41,013 nucleotides of DNA from Planctomycetaceae bacterium (GTDB lineage Bacteria; Planctomycetota; Planctomycetia; Pirellulales; Thermoguttaceae): positions 1-41,013 of the forward strand of contig JAISZO010000158.1 in assembly GCA_031269105.1 (NCBI GenBank), written 5' to 3'. Numbering within the stretch: position 1 is the stretch's first letter; every line of letters begins with the position of its first letter. The position numbers and the translations under genes were made by a program. Below, piece after piece: positions 17,668-27,640 of this stretch. The notes beneath the pieces are model-generated. The model was not told where the DNA came from. It did not search any database and worked only from the letters and a program-made list of their open reading frames with translations.

Positions 17668-18381
17668 TCACGATTCTATTTCCTGATAACGATAGCAATG
17701 TACGCCGTAAAACGGTACAAGGACTGTTTGCAAAATCACTGCCGGAAGAAAAACGATTTGTAAAATTGGAAGAAAAAACGTTATGTAACCAACTTGCATG
17801 AAAAGATCAATCCCCGTCAGATACAAAAGCGCCAACCCGAATACGATAAACGTCAATACAACCAACAATGTCGCCACGCGCCGTCCCCATCGTTGAACGG
17901 CGGAAAGTTTCAATTTGATCAGATAACGATTCCGTAGCGTCCAAAACAACGTCGTGTGATATGTCAGCAGCGCCGCGATACCAAATGTCCAGAGAACATG
18001 GAGTTCGTAGTAGCGGATGCTTGGATAAAACGCATTTTGGAACAACGCCGTCTGCACCGCTTGACGAATACCCAACGCAAGAATTGCCGTAATCATCGCG
18101 GCGGCGAACAGAAGAATCGCCAGTCCGAACAACCATCGTACCAGAAAAAGGCGGGTGGGTGAAAACGCCCGCGAAAATAAAAACGGACGCACGCCGCCGT
18201 TATCGGAAAAAATAAACTTGCCGGGAATGAATCCCAATATTACGGCAAGGAGCGCGATAACCGTATCGAAATACCGCAAAGGCATTACGGAAAATAACGT
18301 ATAACCGAGCAAAATCAAAATCGCGGGAATCGTAAACATTCCACATTCCCGAAACGCCAATCGACATATTACGCGATTCAT
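17668..18381 (-). CDS. ABC-2-type transporter permease-like membrane protein
   Basis: Multiple TM helices. Immediately downstream of the ABC ATPase gene on the same strand. Confidence 0.6.
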   Translation of the reverse strand: MNRVICRLAFRECGMFTIPAILILLGYTLFSVMPLRYFDTVIALLAVILGFIPGKFIFSDNGGVRPFLFSRAFSPTRLFLVRWLFGLAILLFAAAMITAILALGIRQAVQTALFQNAFYPSIRYYELHVLWTFGIAALLTYHTTLFWTLRNRYLIKLKLSAVQRWGRRVATLLVVLTFIVFGLALLYLTGIDLFMQVGYITFFLPILQIVFLPAVILQTVLVPFYGVHCYRYQEIES

Positions 18382-18402
18382 AAACTCTCCTTAATTCTCA
18401 TT

Positions 18403-19338
18403 TTATTTGACCGTTTCGACAAATAGCTCTTCTAAATTCAATCCTTCAATTTCCAACGCTGTTTGATCATTGGCGGGAAGCGATAGCCGCCATGCCGCCA
18501 GTTTTTCTTCGGAAAAATCGGCGACAATCCATTCCGTTACAAATTCTGTTTCGTTTTCCGATTGACGGCTTTGCAAAATTTGAAATATTCGTTCCATGGA
18601 TTCCGATTGTTCCGACGCGGAATTTCCGTTGTTTTTCGGTCGCCGCCGCCGAATACGCCGCACGTTTTCTTTGAGCGAATCCAGTTCGCCTTCGATTACC
18701 ATCCGTCCGTGCGTGAGAATCGCCACGCGATCGACAATCCGCTCGATGTCGCCGAGAATATGCGACGAAAATAAAACCGTCCGATTTTCCTCGCACGCAA
18801 CATTGAGAATTTCTTCCAGAAAATCATGCCGCGCAAGCGTATCGAGACCGGACGCCGGTTCGTCGAGAATCAGCACGTCCGCGTTTTGCGCCAATCCGAG
18901 AATAAGGCAAACGGCACGGCGTTGTCCTTTGGAATATTCGTTGTATTGCTTTTTGCCTTCAAGCCGAAATCGTTTTTCCAAATGATCGACCAACTTATGA
19001 TTCCAATTCGGATACATTTTTTCGCAAAACGCCGCTGCATCGGCAAGCGTCATCCAGTTGGGAATTTGCATATTTTCCGAAATGTATGCGACGCGCCGCC
19101 GTAATTCTTCTCGCTGTAATGCCGGATTTTCACCGAGAATTTGCACATTGCCGCTATCGGGCAAAAGATGCGAAACCATCATACGGATTGCCGTCGTTTT
19201 TCCCGCGCCGTTAGCTCCGAGTAATCCGAATACCGAACCTTGCGGCACAACGAATGTCAGCCGGTCAACCGCCAACGTGCGTGAATCTCCGATTCCAAAT
19301 GCGCGGGTTACGTTGGTCAGTTCAATCGCGTTCGTCAT
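18403..19338 (-). CDS. ABC transporter ATP-binding protein
   Basis: GLLGANGAGKTTAIRMM Walker A, YSKGQRRAVCLILGLA signature, VLILDEPASGLD Walker B. ATG at 19338 overlaps the upstream TGA (ATGA). Confidence 0.9.
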   Translation of the reverse strand: MTNAIELTNVTRAFGIGDSRTLAVDRLTFVVPQGSVFGLLGANGAGKTTAIRMMVSHLLPDSGNVQILGENPALQREELRRRVAYISENMQIPNWMTLADAAAFCEKMYPNWNHKLVDHLEKRFRLEGKKQYNEYSKGQRRAVCLILGLAQNADVLILDEPASGLDTLARHDFLEEILNVACEENRTVLFSSHILGDIERIVDRVAILTHGRMVIEGELDSLKENVRRIRRRRPKNNGNSASEQSESMERIFQILQSRQSENETEFVTEWIVADFSEEKLAAWRLSLPANDQTALEIEGLNLEELFVETVK

Positions 19339-19733
19339 TTTTTCACCTCCATTGCTTGGCAAAGTTCCTGATATTGTTTATCAAGGATTGTTTGAATTGC
19401 CGGATATTCAAGCCCGAACCGTAATCCTTCCACAAGAAAAGTCATTGCCTGATGCGATAATATTTCGTGAATATATTTTTCGGAAAACGGAGTGGGTTTA
19501 TCCGTGATGAATACGCCGAGTCCCGGACGCTGGACAACCATGCCTTCTTTTGCCAACTGCGCGAAAACACGGTTTGTTGTTGTCGGATTCAACTTCAAAT
19601 CTTTTGCAAGTTGCCGTACTGAAGGTAATTTTTCCCCCGGTTTCAGCAGACCTGCGACAACCAACCGTTTGATCTGCAACACAACTTGTTGCGTCAACGG
19701 TTCGCTGCTATGATAATTTAACACAATTTTCAT
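19335..19733 (-). CDS. GntR-family (YtrA-like) transcriptional regulator
   Basis: PLTQQVVLQIKRLVVAGLLKPGEKLPSVRQLAKDLKLNPTTTNRVFAQL wHTH. Short C-terminal domain, coupled to the ABC genes. Confidence 0.88.
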   Translation of the reverse strand: MKIVLNYHSSEPLTQQVVLQIKRLVVAGLLKPGEKLPSVRQLAKDLKLNPTTTNRVFAQLAKEGMVVQRPGLGVFITDKPTPFSEKYIHEILSHQAMTFLVEGLRFGLEYPAIQTILDKQYQELCQAMEVKK

Positions 19734-19764
19734 TTTATCTATTTTTTGGTAGAACGCCGAAATA

Positions 19765-19807
19765 TTTTACTGTATGATATAATACCACACTGTAAAATCA
19801 TTGTCAA
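19765..19807 (-). promoter_or_regulatory. sigma70-type promoter with overlapping palindromic operator
   Basis: Minus strand TTGACA (19807-19802), 17 nt, TATTAT (19784-19779). Flanking ATTTTACaGTGT ... ATACaGTAAAAT inverted half-sites. Confidence 0.65.
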
Positions 19808-19978
19808 GAGGGAATTTGAAAATTTTTAATTATTTAGCAGAATTTGCGTTTTTGAGAAAATTTGAAGCGTTCCTCCATATGGCGGAAATCTCTCCACAAA
19901 TATTTTCCGATGGAATTTTCCAATGAAAATCTCATTTTCACCTTATTTTCCGCACAAAACAAGCGCTGAGACTATCGC

Positions 19979-20782
19979 TTATTTTCCATTGACCGTTTTT
20001 TGGATAATCGTTTTGTCGAAATAATTGATCGACATTCCCGCGTCCACGATGATTTTTTGAGCGTTGATACCGCTGGAACGCGGACTGAGCAAAAAGACCG
20101 CCGCCGCCGCCGCTTCTTCTGTGGTTAACGCGGATTTTCTCGGGATAACTTGTTCGGCAAAAAGATACGAATCCAAATAGCCCGGAATCCCCGCCGACGC
20201 GGACGTTTTCAGCAAACTCGGCGCGACTGCGTTAAAACGCACGTTAGAAAAATTGCTGAACGATTTCGCTAAAAAAACAATCGCCGAATCAAGAGCCGCT
20301 TTGATCGGCGCCATGTAGCCGTAATTTTCGCTCGCCATCGTTGTTGTCGAAATGGAAATCGTAACGACCGAAGCGTTGCGGTCAAGCAGATCGGCAAACG
20401 CACGGCTGATTGCAATTAACGAAAAGCAGGAAATATCCATCGCTTGAAGAAACGCTTTTTTATTGGTCTCGTGAAACGGACGCAAACCGTCGCCGTAATC
20501 GGCAAACGCAATCGAATGAACAAGACCGTCGAAACGGTCGAATCTTTGTTCGACGTCTGCGCGAAGCTGCGCGATTTGCTCGTCGTTTTCTACGTCGCAA
20601 ATGAAAATTTCCGAGTCGGGAAACAGTTTCATAACTTGTTCCCGCGTTTTTTCATCGCGCACAACAAACGCGGTTTCCGCGTTTTCTTCTCGCAAAAACT
20701 TTGCGATATGCCACGCCACGCTCTTCTTGTTGGCAACGCCGAAAATTAAAAAACGCTTTTGTTCGAATTGCAAAAAAGACAT
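19979..20782 (-). CDS. fabI: enoyl-[acyl-carrier-protein] reductase-like SDR (divergent FabI)
   Basis: [16 protein letters not shown] cofactor motif, [13 protein letters not shown] (Tyr-x6-Lys). Overall FabI layout. Confidence 0.75.
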   Translation of the reverse strand: MSFLQFEQKRFLIFGVANKKSVAWHIAKFLREENAETAFVVRDEKTREQVMKLFPDSEIFICDVENDEQIAQLRADVEQRFDRFDGLVHSIAFADYGDGLRPFHETNKKAFLQAMDISCFSLIAISRAFADLLDRNASVVTISISTTTMASENYGYMAPIKAALDSAIVFLAKSFSNFSNVRFNAVAPSLLKTSASAGIPGYLDSYLFAEQVIPRKSALTTEEAAAAAVFLLSPRSSGINAQKIIVDAGMSINYFDKTIIQKTVNGK

Positions 20783-20857
20783 GAAGTAAGTTAAAAGTGA
20801 ATTGTTAATCGTTTAATAATGAATTATTGGCAACCCGTTTGCGAACGATTCACTATT

Positions 20858-21745
20858 TTAAAGTTTTTTAATTTCGTCAATAGAGAGTCCGGTTCCTTTT
20901 GAAATGGTTTCGTAATCGATACCGAGTTGTTTGAGATTGCGGGCAATCTCGGTTTCGCGTTCGGCTTTACCTTCGGTTTTACCAATTTCTATTCCCTCGG
21001 CTTTGCCGATTTCTATTCCCTCCGTAATTCCTTCATCTTTTGCGGTTTTTAGTACGGAATAGTTATCGCGGTAAATTTTCAAGTCGTGTTCGTAAATTTC
21101 CTGCTCGTGGAGAGGGAGCTTTATATATTCGGCAGTATCGAAGGCACGTTCAAAAATCGGTTCTTTCAAAATCGTGGGAATGTCGTCAAAATTCGTTAAA
21201 TTTTTCAGGAAATAAAACCATTTATCTTTTCGAGTTTGAAGTTCGGTTTCGTTTTTTTTGAAGAGCGGCATCTGAAAAAACAGGTACTGGAGTTTTTCGT
21301 AAAACTCCTTGCCGTCCTGATCTTTCAGGGAAACTTCGCTCAAAAATTTTTGACGATCTTCCTTTTCGTCATAGACGAAATTAAGAATGGCAATAAAATA
21401 GATTTGGTTCAATTTGTAATCCCAATCGCCTTTGGGAGCTTGTTTGCGAATCGGAAACGTGGAATAAAAAACGGAACGGTCTTTGAAATTGTGTTGCGGC
21501 GCTTTTTGCATTTCAACGGTGAACGATTCGTCGTTCTGATTCTTGCAGGCAATATCGAACACCGCCATACGTTGGAGCGGGGAATCGGGCATATTCTCCG
21601 GATTTTGAAACGTTAATGTTTTCACCTGATGTTCCGGCGGCAACACTGCATTCAGAAAATCAATCAGCAAATCCTTATTGGCTTCTTCGCCGAAAAGTTT
21701 CTTGAAACCAAAATCCGTGTAAGGGTTAATGTAACGTGACGGCAT
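20858..21745 (-). CDS. Rpn/PD-(D/E)XK nuclease family transposase (PDDEXK_2)
   Basis: MPSRYINPYTDFGFKKLFGEEANKDLLIDFLNAVL, FDIACKNQNDESFTVEMQ. C-terminal EGIEIGKAEGIEIGKTEGK repeats. Confidence 0.88.
   Translation of the reverse strand: MPSRYINPYTDFGFKKLFGEEANKDLLIDFLNAVLPPEHQVKTLTFQNPENMPDSPLQRMAVFDIACKNQNDESFTVEMQKAPQHNFKDRSVFYSTFPIRKQAPKGDWDYKLNQIYFIAILNFVYDEKEDRQKFLSEVSLKDQDGKEFYEKLQYLFFQMPLFKKNETELQTRKDKWFYFLKNLTNFDDIPTILKEPIFERAFDTAEYIKLPLHEQEIYEHDLKIYRDNYSVLKTAKDEGITEGIEIGKAEGIEIGKTEGKAERETEIARNLKQLGIDYETISKGTGLSIDEIKKL
20959..21024 (-). repeat. 24-bp in-frame tandem repeat in the Rpn-like gene
   Basis: Plus strand 'caatttctattccctcgg' (20983) and 'cgatttctattccctccg' (21007), period 24, with a degenerate flanking unit. 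Confidence 0.7.
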
Positions 21746-21774
21746 GAGATTAGTTATAAGTTAAGAGTTTCCGG

Positions 21775-22518
21775 CTAAAATAAGATATCGTAACCGACAA
21801 TGAAAATTGCGACGTCGATCCATGCGTGACTGAGCCAGGACGCGTAAATGGAATTTTTTCTCGCGTAAAGCCAAGCCCAATACATTCCGCCGACCGCGAC
21901 CGCCGACGAAAATAACCATGTCGCCGGATGATTAAACTGAAAATAAACGCCGAGAATCACAACATGATGCAGCATGAATCCCAATCCAGAAACGACAATC
22001 GCCGCCGTTTGAGGAATCGTCCGCGAAAGCTGTCCGAATGTGAACCATCGCCAATAATACTCTTCCAACGCGGAATGAATTAGCGAAACAAAAATGCCGA
22101 ACAACACGAACATCGCCGGACTCGTCAGATCAAACGCTTTCACCCGTTCGCGAATCGCGTCGGCAACCGGCGTTTCGGGACCGATCAATCCGATAGGTTT
22201 CAGCCAAAAAAAGTACAAAAGACAAATCGCCGCCAATATCCCCGCGCCGAACAGATTTCCTTCAAGCAATCCGCGTTTGTTAAACGGTCGCGGACGAAGA
22301 CGCTCTTTTGTTGCAAAAAACGTATAAATCACCGGAACCGCTAACATCACGGTTTTCGTCAGCGCGTACATGGATTTTTGAATTGTCGGATTCCAATTTG
22401 CCATCAGCACAAAATACAACCACGCCTGAACAAGCGGAAAAAACAACAAAAAACAAAGAAAGAAAAAAGACGGACGTTTCATTTTGAACGCATTTCTCGC
22501 TAATTGAATTGGTTTCAT
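21775..22518 (-). CDS. CPBP family intramembrane metalloprotease
   Basis: Multi-TM. SALEEYYWRWFTFGQL (EExxxR-type motif) and later LHHVVILGVYFQ / SHAWIDVAIF segments. Confidence 0.8.
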   Translation of the reverse strand: MKPIQLARNAFKMKRPSFFFLCFLLFFPLVQAWLYFVLMANWNPTIQKSMYALTKTVMLAVPVIYTFFATKERLRPRPFNKRGLLEGNLFGAGILAAICLLYFFWLKPIGLIGPETPVADAIRERVKAFDLTSPAMFVLFGIFVSLIHSALEEYYWRWFTFGQLSRTIPQTAAIVVSGLGFMLHHVVILGVYFQFNHPATWLFSSAVAVGGMYWAWLYARKNSIYASWLSHAWIDVAIFIVGYDILF

Positions 22519-22702
22519 TGTCGCAAAACATAATTCTATATTCTACCAGAAAACCGCCGTTTTGTTTACCCCCGCGATAAAATGTTGTTCCCTTGATTTT
22601 TCGCGGCAAAAGCGGTAAGATACGCTTTGTTACGTTGCTTTCACGCGCGACGAGACAAGGTCGCAAAGAAATCTTTCACCTTTTATTTATTAAGCTTTTT
22701 TC

Positions 22703-23374
22703 ATGCCGGAACATTTGAACGTTTTATATGAAGACAATCATTTATTGGCGATATCGAAACCGGCGGGAATTGCAACGATGGGACTTCCCGACGGCGAAGA
22801 GACGCTGTTGACGCGGGCAAAAAGATATATCAAAGAACGTTATGCAAAACCCGGTCTTGTCTATTTAGGCGTGGCGAGCCGGTTGGATTTTCTGGTTTCC
22901 GGCGTTGTTGTGTTTGCGAGAACGTCGAAAGCGGCGGCGCGGCTGAACGAGCAGTTCCGCAACCGCAATGCGAATAAAATTTATCACGCAATTGTCGAAG
23001 GTTACGTTTCGCCGAAAGAATCGCGGTTGGTAAATTATCTTTGCGAAGACAAGCGTCATCGAAAAATGTGGATCGCGTCGCGTTCCACGCCGGAATCGAA
23101 AGAATCCGCGTTACGTTATCGGCTCGTCAAATATCTCGGCAATTTGTCGTTCTTGGAAATTACGCTGGAAACCGGACGCAAACATCAGATTCGTTTACAG
23201 CTTTCGCACATGAAACATCCGATTCTCGGCGACGTAAAATATGGATCGCGGCGCGCGTTTCCCGAAGGAATTGCGTTGCACGCAAAATGTCTAACGCTTT
23301 TGCATCCGATTACGAAAAAGCCGATAACATTTGAATCGCCGTACCCCGATTGCTGGAAAATTTTTATAAAGTAA
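22703..23374 (+). CDS. RluA-family pseudouridine synthase
   Basis: VLYEDNHLLAISKPAGIAT, SRLDFLVSGVVVFARTSKAA, ETGRKHQIRLQLSHMKHPILGDVKYG. Confidence 0.9.
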   Translation: MPEHLNVLYEDNHLLAISKPAGIATMGLPDGEETLLTRAKRYIKERYAKPGLVYLGVASRLDFLVSGVVVFARTSKAAARLNEQFRNRNANKIYHAIVEGYVSPKESRLVNYLCEDKRHRKMWIASRSTPESKESALRYRLVKYLGNLSFLEITLETGRKHQIRLQLSHMKHPILGDVKYGSRRAFPEGIALHAKCLTLLHPITKKPITFESPYPDCWKIFIK

Positions 23375-23432
23375 GCGGGACGCTTGCTGAACGTCCGCAA
23401 TAACGTTTCGATTTTTCTCTCAATTCTTCATT

Positions 23433-25052
23433 TCACAACAGGCGCCTTGCTTTTACTTCGAGATATTTGTTGATAAGCGGAGCGGTCATTTCTTCGGGGA
23501 AAATATCGAGCGTCAACGTTCCTTGATGTTTCAAGTCGTTGATGACTTTATGCCGCCAATTCAAAATTTCCGCAGCCGCGCCGGCTCGCCAATAATCGTC
23601 CGTTTTGGCAAATAACGTCTTGGTTGTTATCGAATTATCTTCGTTACGCGCGAGAAGTTGCGGCGGCGTTAACGGGGTTCCCGGCTGATGAAAAGCGTCG
23701 AGCGTTCCGAAAAAATTCCGAAAGGGATCGAACATCTGATGATCCCGCAAAAATACGCCCAGCGGAAGATGCCGACCTGTTAAATTAGTCAAGTGACTTT
23801 GAACAGTTTTCGCATTGACCTGATCGGCAACGTTGGCGATAAGAATAACAAGCGACCGTTTGCGGCATCGGGACGCAAGATAACTGAACGCCTCGTCGTA
23901 ACGCGATTCGACCGGTTCCGCGTCAAGATTGAAAAAGCCGTGCAACATCCGGTTCATCTGACGACGTCCGGTTTCCGGGGGAATGTAATTGATAATACGG
24001 TTCGAGAAACAGAGCATTCCTACCGCGTCGAAACGGCGAAGCGCCACGTAACTCAACATCAACGCCGCGTTGAGCGAATGATCGAGCAGCGTCAATTTCC
24101 CGTCGCAAATATTCGTCATCATTCGCCCGCAATCGACAAGAAACATAATCCGTTGACTGCGCGACGTTTGAAAATCTTTGACCGTCAATTTCTGTCGTCG
24201 CGCTGTCGCCGTCCAATCAATAAATTTGTACTGATCGTCGAGTTGATAGTCTCTCAACCGCTCAAAATCATTATCATGCCCGACTCGCCGCGCCATACGC
24301 ACGCCGAGTTGATGCAATCGGTCGGCGCGGGCAAGAAGGTCGTATTCGGTCATCTGCCGTAAATTCGGATAAACGCAAATTTCACTTCGGCACGGCAGCG
24401 TAATATAACGACGCCAAAAACCGAAACGGCTGCGAATCTGCAACGCGACTTCTTCCCATTGAAACAATCCGCGTTCTTTGGGATTCACGTCGTACTCCAG
24501 CGTTTCGGCGGAACGACGCGGCACGACCCATTCCGAAAACGTTTCCGGTTCGGGCAAAAGCGGTTCGGGAACGTCGTCGCGTATCGAGAGCCGATAGCGG
24601 AATCGGCTACGGTTTTCGAGGCGTAATCGGACAAGATGCGGACGCGACAACGACGCAATCCGTTCCAATTGCCGTTCGACGCGAAACGGTTGTTCAAAAA
24701 TCGGAAGCGTAAGAAAAAAATCATACGCCAAAACGAGAGCGATTCCCGAATCCAGCGCGAGAAGAAAACGCGAAAAAACCGCCGAGAGTTCCCAATCGCC
24801 CAAAAACGGAAAAAAATCGCGATTGCAATAAAGCGTTGCCGAAAAAACGGTCGGAACGATTAACAATCCGAAAAGTCGCCGCGTCGGAAACGCGCGACGA
24901 AATAACGCTGGAAGAAGAAAGACTAATATAGCCGCCGGAAAAATCAACAAAACGCGGCGATCAAACGTTACGCCTTCGGCGATTTCAAAAAAATCGGCGG
25001 CAAAAAGTATTTGGGGATAGAAAAACAAATTGAAAATTGCCGGAATTGTCAT
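23433..25052 (-). CDS. DUF58 domain-containing protein
   Basis: LRDYQLDDQYKFIDWTATARRQKLTVKDFQTSRSQRIMFLVDCGRMM motif. N-terminal TM helices. Confidence 0.85.
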   Translation of the reverse strand: MTIPAIFNLFFYPQILFAADFFEIAEGVTFDRRVLLIFPAAILVFLLPALFRRAFPTRRLFGLLIVPTVFSATLYCNRDFFPFLGDWELSAVFSRFLLALDSGIALVLAYDFFLTLPIFEQPFRVERQLERIASLSRPHLVRLRLENRSRFRYRLSIRDDVPEPLLPEPETFSEWVVPRRSAETLEYDVNPKERGLFQWEEVALQIRSRFGFWRRYITLPCRSEICVYPNLRQMTEYDLLARADRLHQLGVRMARRVGHDNDFERLRDYQLDDQYKFIDWTATARRQKLTVKDFQTSRSQRIMFLVDCGRMMTNICDGKLTLLDHSLNAALMLSYVALRRFDAVGMLCFSNRIINYIPPETGRRQMNRMLHGFFNLDAEPVESRYDEAFSYLASRCRKRSLVILIANVADQVNAKTVQSHLTNLTGRHLPLGVFLRDHQMFDPFRNFFGTLDAFHQPGTPLTPPQLLARNEDNSITTKTLFAKTDDYWRAGAAAEILNWRHKVINDLKHQGTLTLDIFPEEMTAPLINKYLEVKARRLL

Positions 25053-25134
25053 AGAAAATTATTTTTTGCGAAAGTAAAAATGAGAATATATTTTTCTATT
25101 ATGCAATCAATCTCGGCAAAAACAAGTAACGCGT

Positions 25135-25941
25135 CTAAAAAATATACAAAATTTGCCGTTGTTGCGGCGAAATCGTTTCAACGGGTTTCGCGGCTTCTCT
25201 ATTTAATCGGAAATTTGAATCGTTTGGCAAAATCGATTGAGCCGCCGTATCGATTTTTAATTGACTGTTGATTTTTTTTACGCCTGGTTGCAACAACGCC
25301 ATGTTTTCTACTAATTTTCGCTCATGTTCCGAAGGAACGGCGCCTGCGAGCGAAACGATACCGTTATCTATCGTAATTTGCACCGTTTTGAGATATTCCC
25401 GACGCTCTGTTGATTGCGAAAATCCTGCAAATCGGGAATTTAACGCCGATGAGATTATTTCCTGATTGCGTACCGGCGGCGTAAATCCGAGCGTATAAAC
25501 AGATTGAATCTGCGTCCGCGAATTTCCGCGATTTCCTCCGGTTGCGCCGTAACCTCCCGCTGTGGAACCTGTTCGACCGGTTCGCGCGGCGCTTCGGTTG
25601 GAAGCGCCGCGCGACGTCTGATTTCTGGTCGTGCCGCCGGAAGCGCCGACAAAATTGCCGGCGTCTCCGCCGCCGATAAAACCGGAAGTTCCCTGCGCGG
25701 AGTCGAAAGACATACTTTCAAGCGAAAAATCCGTAAAAAACGAGCCGGTTGAACCGCTTCCGCTGTTAGAACTCCCGGAATTGTTTGAATTGCCGGAAGA
25801 ACTGGAAGAATTATTATTCCCGTTTCCGGTTGTTTGATTTCCGGTTTGCGCGTGCAAATTCGTTATTGTCCAGGTAAACATAAAGCCGCCGACCATGAGC
25901 GCCGACGACAAAATCGTTCGGAATTGAAATTTTTTCATCAT
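25135..25941 (-). CDS. secreted BON-domain protein
   Basis: Signal peptide, Ser/Asn/Gly linker, then VQITIDNGIVSLAGAVPSEHERKLVENMALLQPGVKKINSQLKI (BON). Confidence 0.75.
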   Translation of the reverse strand: MMKKFQFRTILSSALMVGGFMFTWTITNLHAQTGNQTTGNGNNNSSSSSGNSNNSGSSNSGSGSTGSFFTDFSLESMSFDSAQGTSGFIGGGDAGNFVGASGGTTRNQTSRGASNRSAARTGRTGSTAGGYGATGGNRGNSRTQIQSVYTLGFTPPVRNQEIISSALNSRFAGFSQSTERREYLKTVQITIDNGIVSLAGAVPSEHERKLVENMALLQPGVKKINSQLKIDTAAQSILPNDSNFRLNREAAKPVETISPQQRQILYIF

Positions 25942-26396
25942 TATTTTTTTCTTTTTTAGAATTGTTATTTTTACAGAATTAGCAAAATCGGCATAAAAAT
26001 CTTATTTTGCCGTTCAATCCTGTTGGCGGGAATTTTTCTTCATTATTTAACCTTTCGCCATAAAAATAGTATCGAACTTTTTTCAATCCTGTTTGATATT
26101 GATAGATTTTTAACAATCCGGCTTGCATCATAAATCTTTGCGAGTTGAGGTTTTAGACAAAGACGTTCAAAATCCCCCGCTGGAGCAAAAGTATCTCCAT
26201 AAATATTTTAGATTTTTCGATGGAACATTTTATCGTAAAAGATTTACGGAGACGCTTTTAACCAACAGGCGAAAAACAAAGTTTCTCCTCTTGAATCATC
26301 ATCGCTTGGAAAATTTGTTCTTCGTGATATATTTTATTGAGAATTCTCGATGGATTTTACTTGAACCTGCTATCCTAGAAAATAGAATTTGCGAAC

Positions 26397-27491
26397 ATGA
26401 ATCCTCTCAAAAAACTCGAAACGTTAAGCTGGATTGACGGCGGGCATTTTTCGCAATCGTATTTGCGGATGATTGATCAGACGCTTTTGCCGATGGAATT
26501 AAAACTGCTGGATTGCCGGACGATTGAAACGGTGTGGGAGGCGATCAAAATGTTGCGAGTCCGCGGCGCGCCGGCGATCGGCATTGCGGCGGCTTACGGC
26601 GTTTGCGTTGGATTGCAGCCGCTTTTGGTTGACGGAAAACAACCGTCCGAAACTGCGTTTTTTGAGCGGTTGAAGCAGTCGTGCGAATATCTTGCCGGAA
26701 GCCGACCGACGGCGGTGAATCTTTTTTGGGCGCTTGACCGTATCTCGGCGAAAGCGGATTCCTTGCGGGGAAAAGCGTCGCCTGTAGAAATTGCGGACGC
26801 ATTACTGACCGAAGCGAAAGCGATTCACGAGGAAGACCGCGCGATTTGCCGCGCTATCGGAAATTACGGCGCGTCGCTTGTTCGTGACGGCGATTCGCTT
26901 TTAACGCATTGCAATGCGGGCGGACTTGCTACCGCCGATTACGGCACGGCGCTTGCCGTTTTTTTTGCCGCAACGGAACAAGGAAAAAAAATTCACGTGT
27001 TTGCCGACGAAACTCGTCCGCTTTTGCAAGGAGCGCGGCTTACGTCGTGGGAACTTTGGCGTCGCGGGATTGACGTCACGTTGATTTGCGATTCGATGGC
27101 GGCGCTTGTCATGCGTCAGGGAAAAGTCAACGCGGTTTTTGTCGGCGCAGACAGAATTGCCGCCAACGGCGACGCGGCAAACAAAATCGGAACTTACGGC
27201 GTTGCGGTCGCCGCAAAAGCGCACGGCGTTCCGTTTTATGTTGCCGCGCCGGTTTCAACTTTTGATTTAAGTATTGCCGACGGCAGTTTCATTCCTATTG
27301 AAGAACGCGACGGAGAAGAAATTCGTTGCGGATTCGGAAAACGAACCGCTCCCGCCGAAGTTCGCGTTTACAATCCGGCGTTTGACGTCACGCCGGCGGA
27401 ATTGATTCAGGGAATCGTGACCGAACGCGGAATCATTTCGCCGGTCCATCGCGAAAGCGTCAAACATAAAGCGCTGAATACCGAGTTGTAA
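26397..27491 (+). CDS. mtnA: S-methyl-5-thioribose-1-phosphate isomerase
   Basis: VRGAPAIGIAAAYG, LLTHCNAGGLATADYGTALAV, VGADRIAANGDAANKIGTYG. Confidence 0.92.
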   Translation: MNPLKKLETLSWIDGGHFSQSYLRMIDQTLLPMELKLLDCRTIETVWEAIKMLRVRGAPAIGIAAAYGVCVGLQPLLVDGKQPSETAFFERLKQSCEYLAGSRPTAVNLFWALDRISAKADSLRGKASPVEIADALLTEAKAIHEEDRAICRAIGNYGASLVRDGDSLLTHCNAGGLATADYGTALAVFFAATEQGKKIHVFADETRPLLQGARLTSWELWRRGIDVTLICDSMAALVMRQGKVNAVFVGADRIAANGDAANKIGTYGVAVAAKAHGVPFYVAAPVSTFDLSIADGSFIPIEERDGEEIRCGFGKRTAPAEVRVYNPAFDVTPAELIQGIVTERGIISPVHRESVKHKALNTEL

Positions 27492-27510
27492 TTCGGCGCT
27501 TCCTGTTTTT
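27470..27510 (+). terminator. intrinsic terminator-like hairpin overlapping the mtnA stop codon
   Basis: AGCGCTGAAT ... ATTCGGCGCT (10-bp stem with one G-U pair) followed by TCCTGTTTTT. Confidence 0.5.
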
Positions 27511-27556
27511 ATAACATTTCACCGGAATTTTTAGCAATGTTTTCATTGTTCTATTT

Positions 27557-27640
27557 AAACCTTAATTTTCTTAACAAAACAACCTCAGTCGCCAAAGAAC
27601 AATAAAACAAACAACCTTGCGTTCTTTGCGATTAAACAGA
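27557..27640 (+). repeat. copy 1 of AACAAAACAACCTCAGT intergenic repeat
   Basis: CCTTAATTTTCTTAACAAAACAACCTCAGTCGCCAAAGAACAATAAAACAAACAACCTT. Aligns with copies at 33037 and 40371. Confidence 0.6.

Noticed and set aside
20790-20853. AGTGAATTGTT...AACGATTCACT inverted repeat near the Rpn-like gene as a transposon end
   Set aside because: Present on only one side of the gene; more likely a hairpin or terminator, and no matching end was found upstream of 21745.
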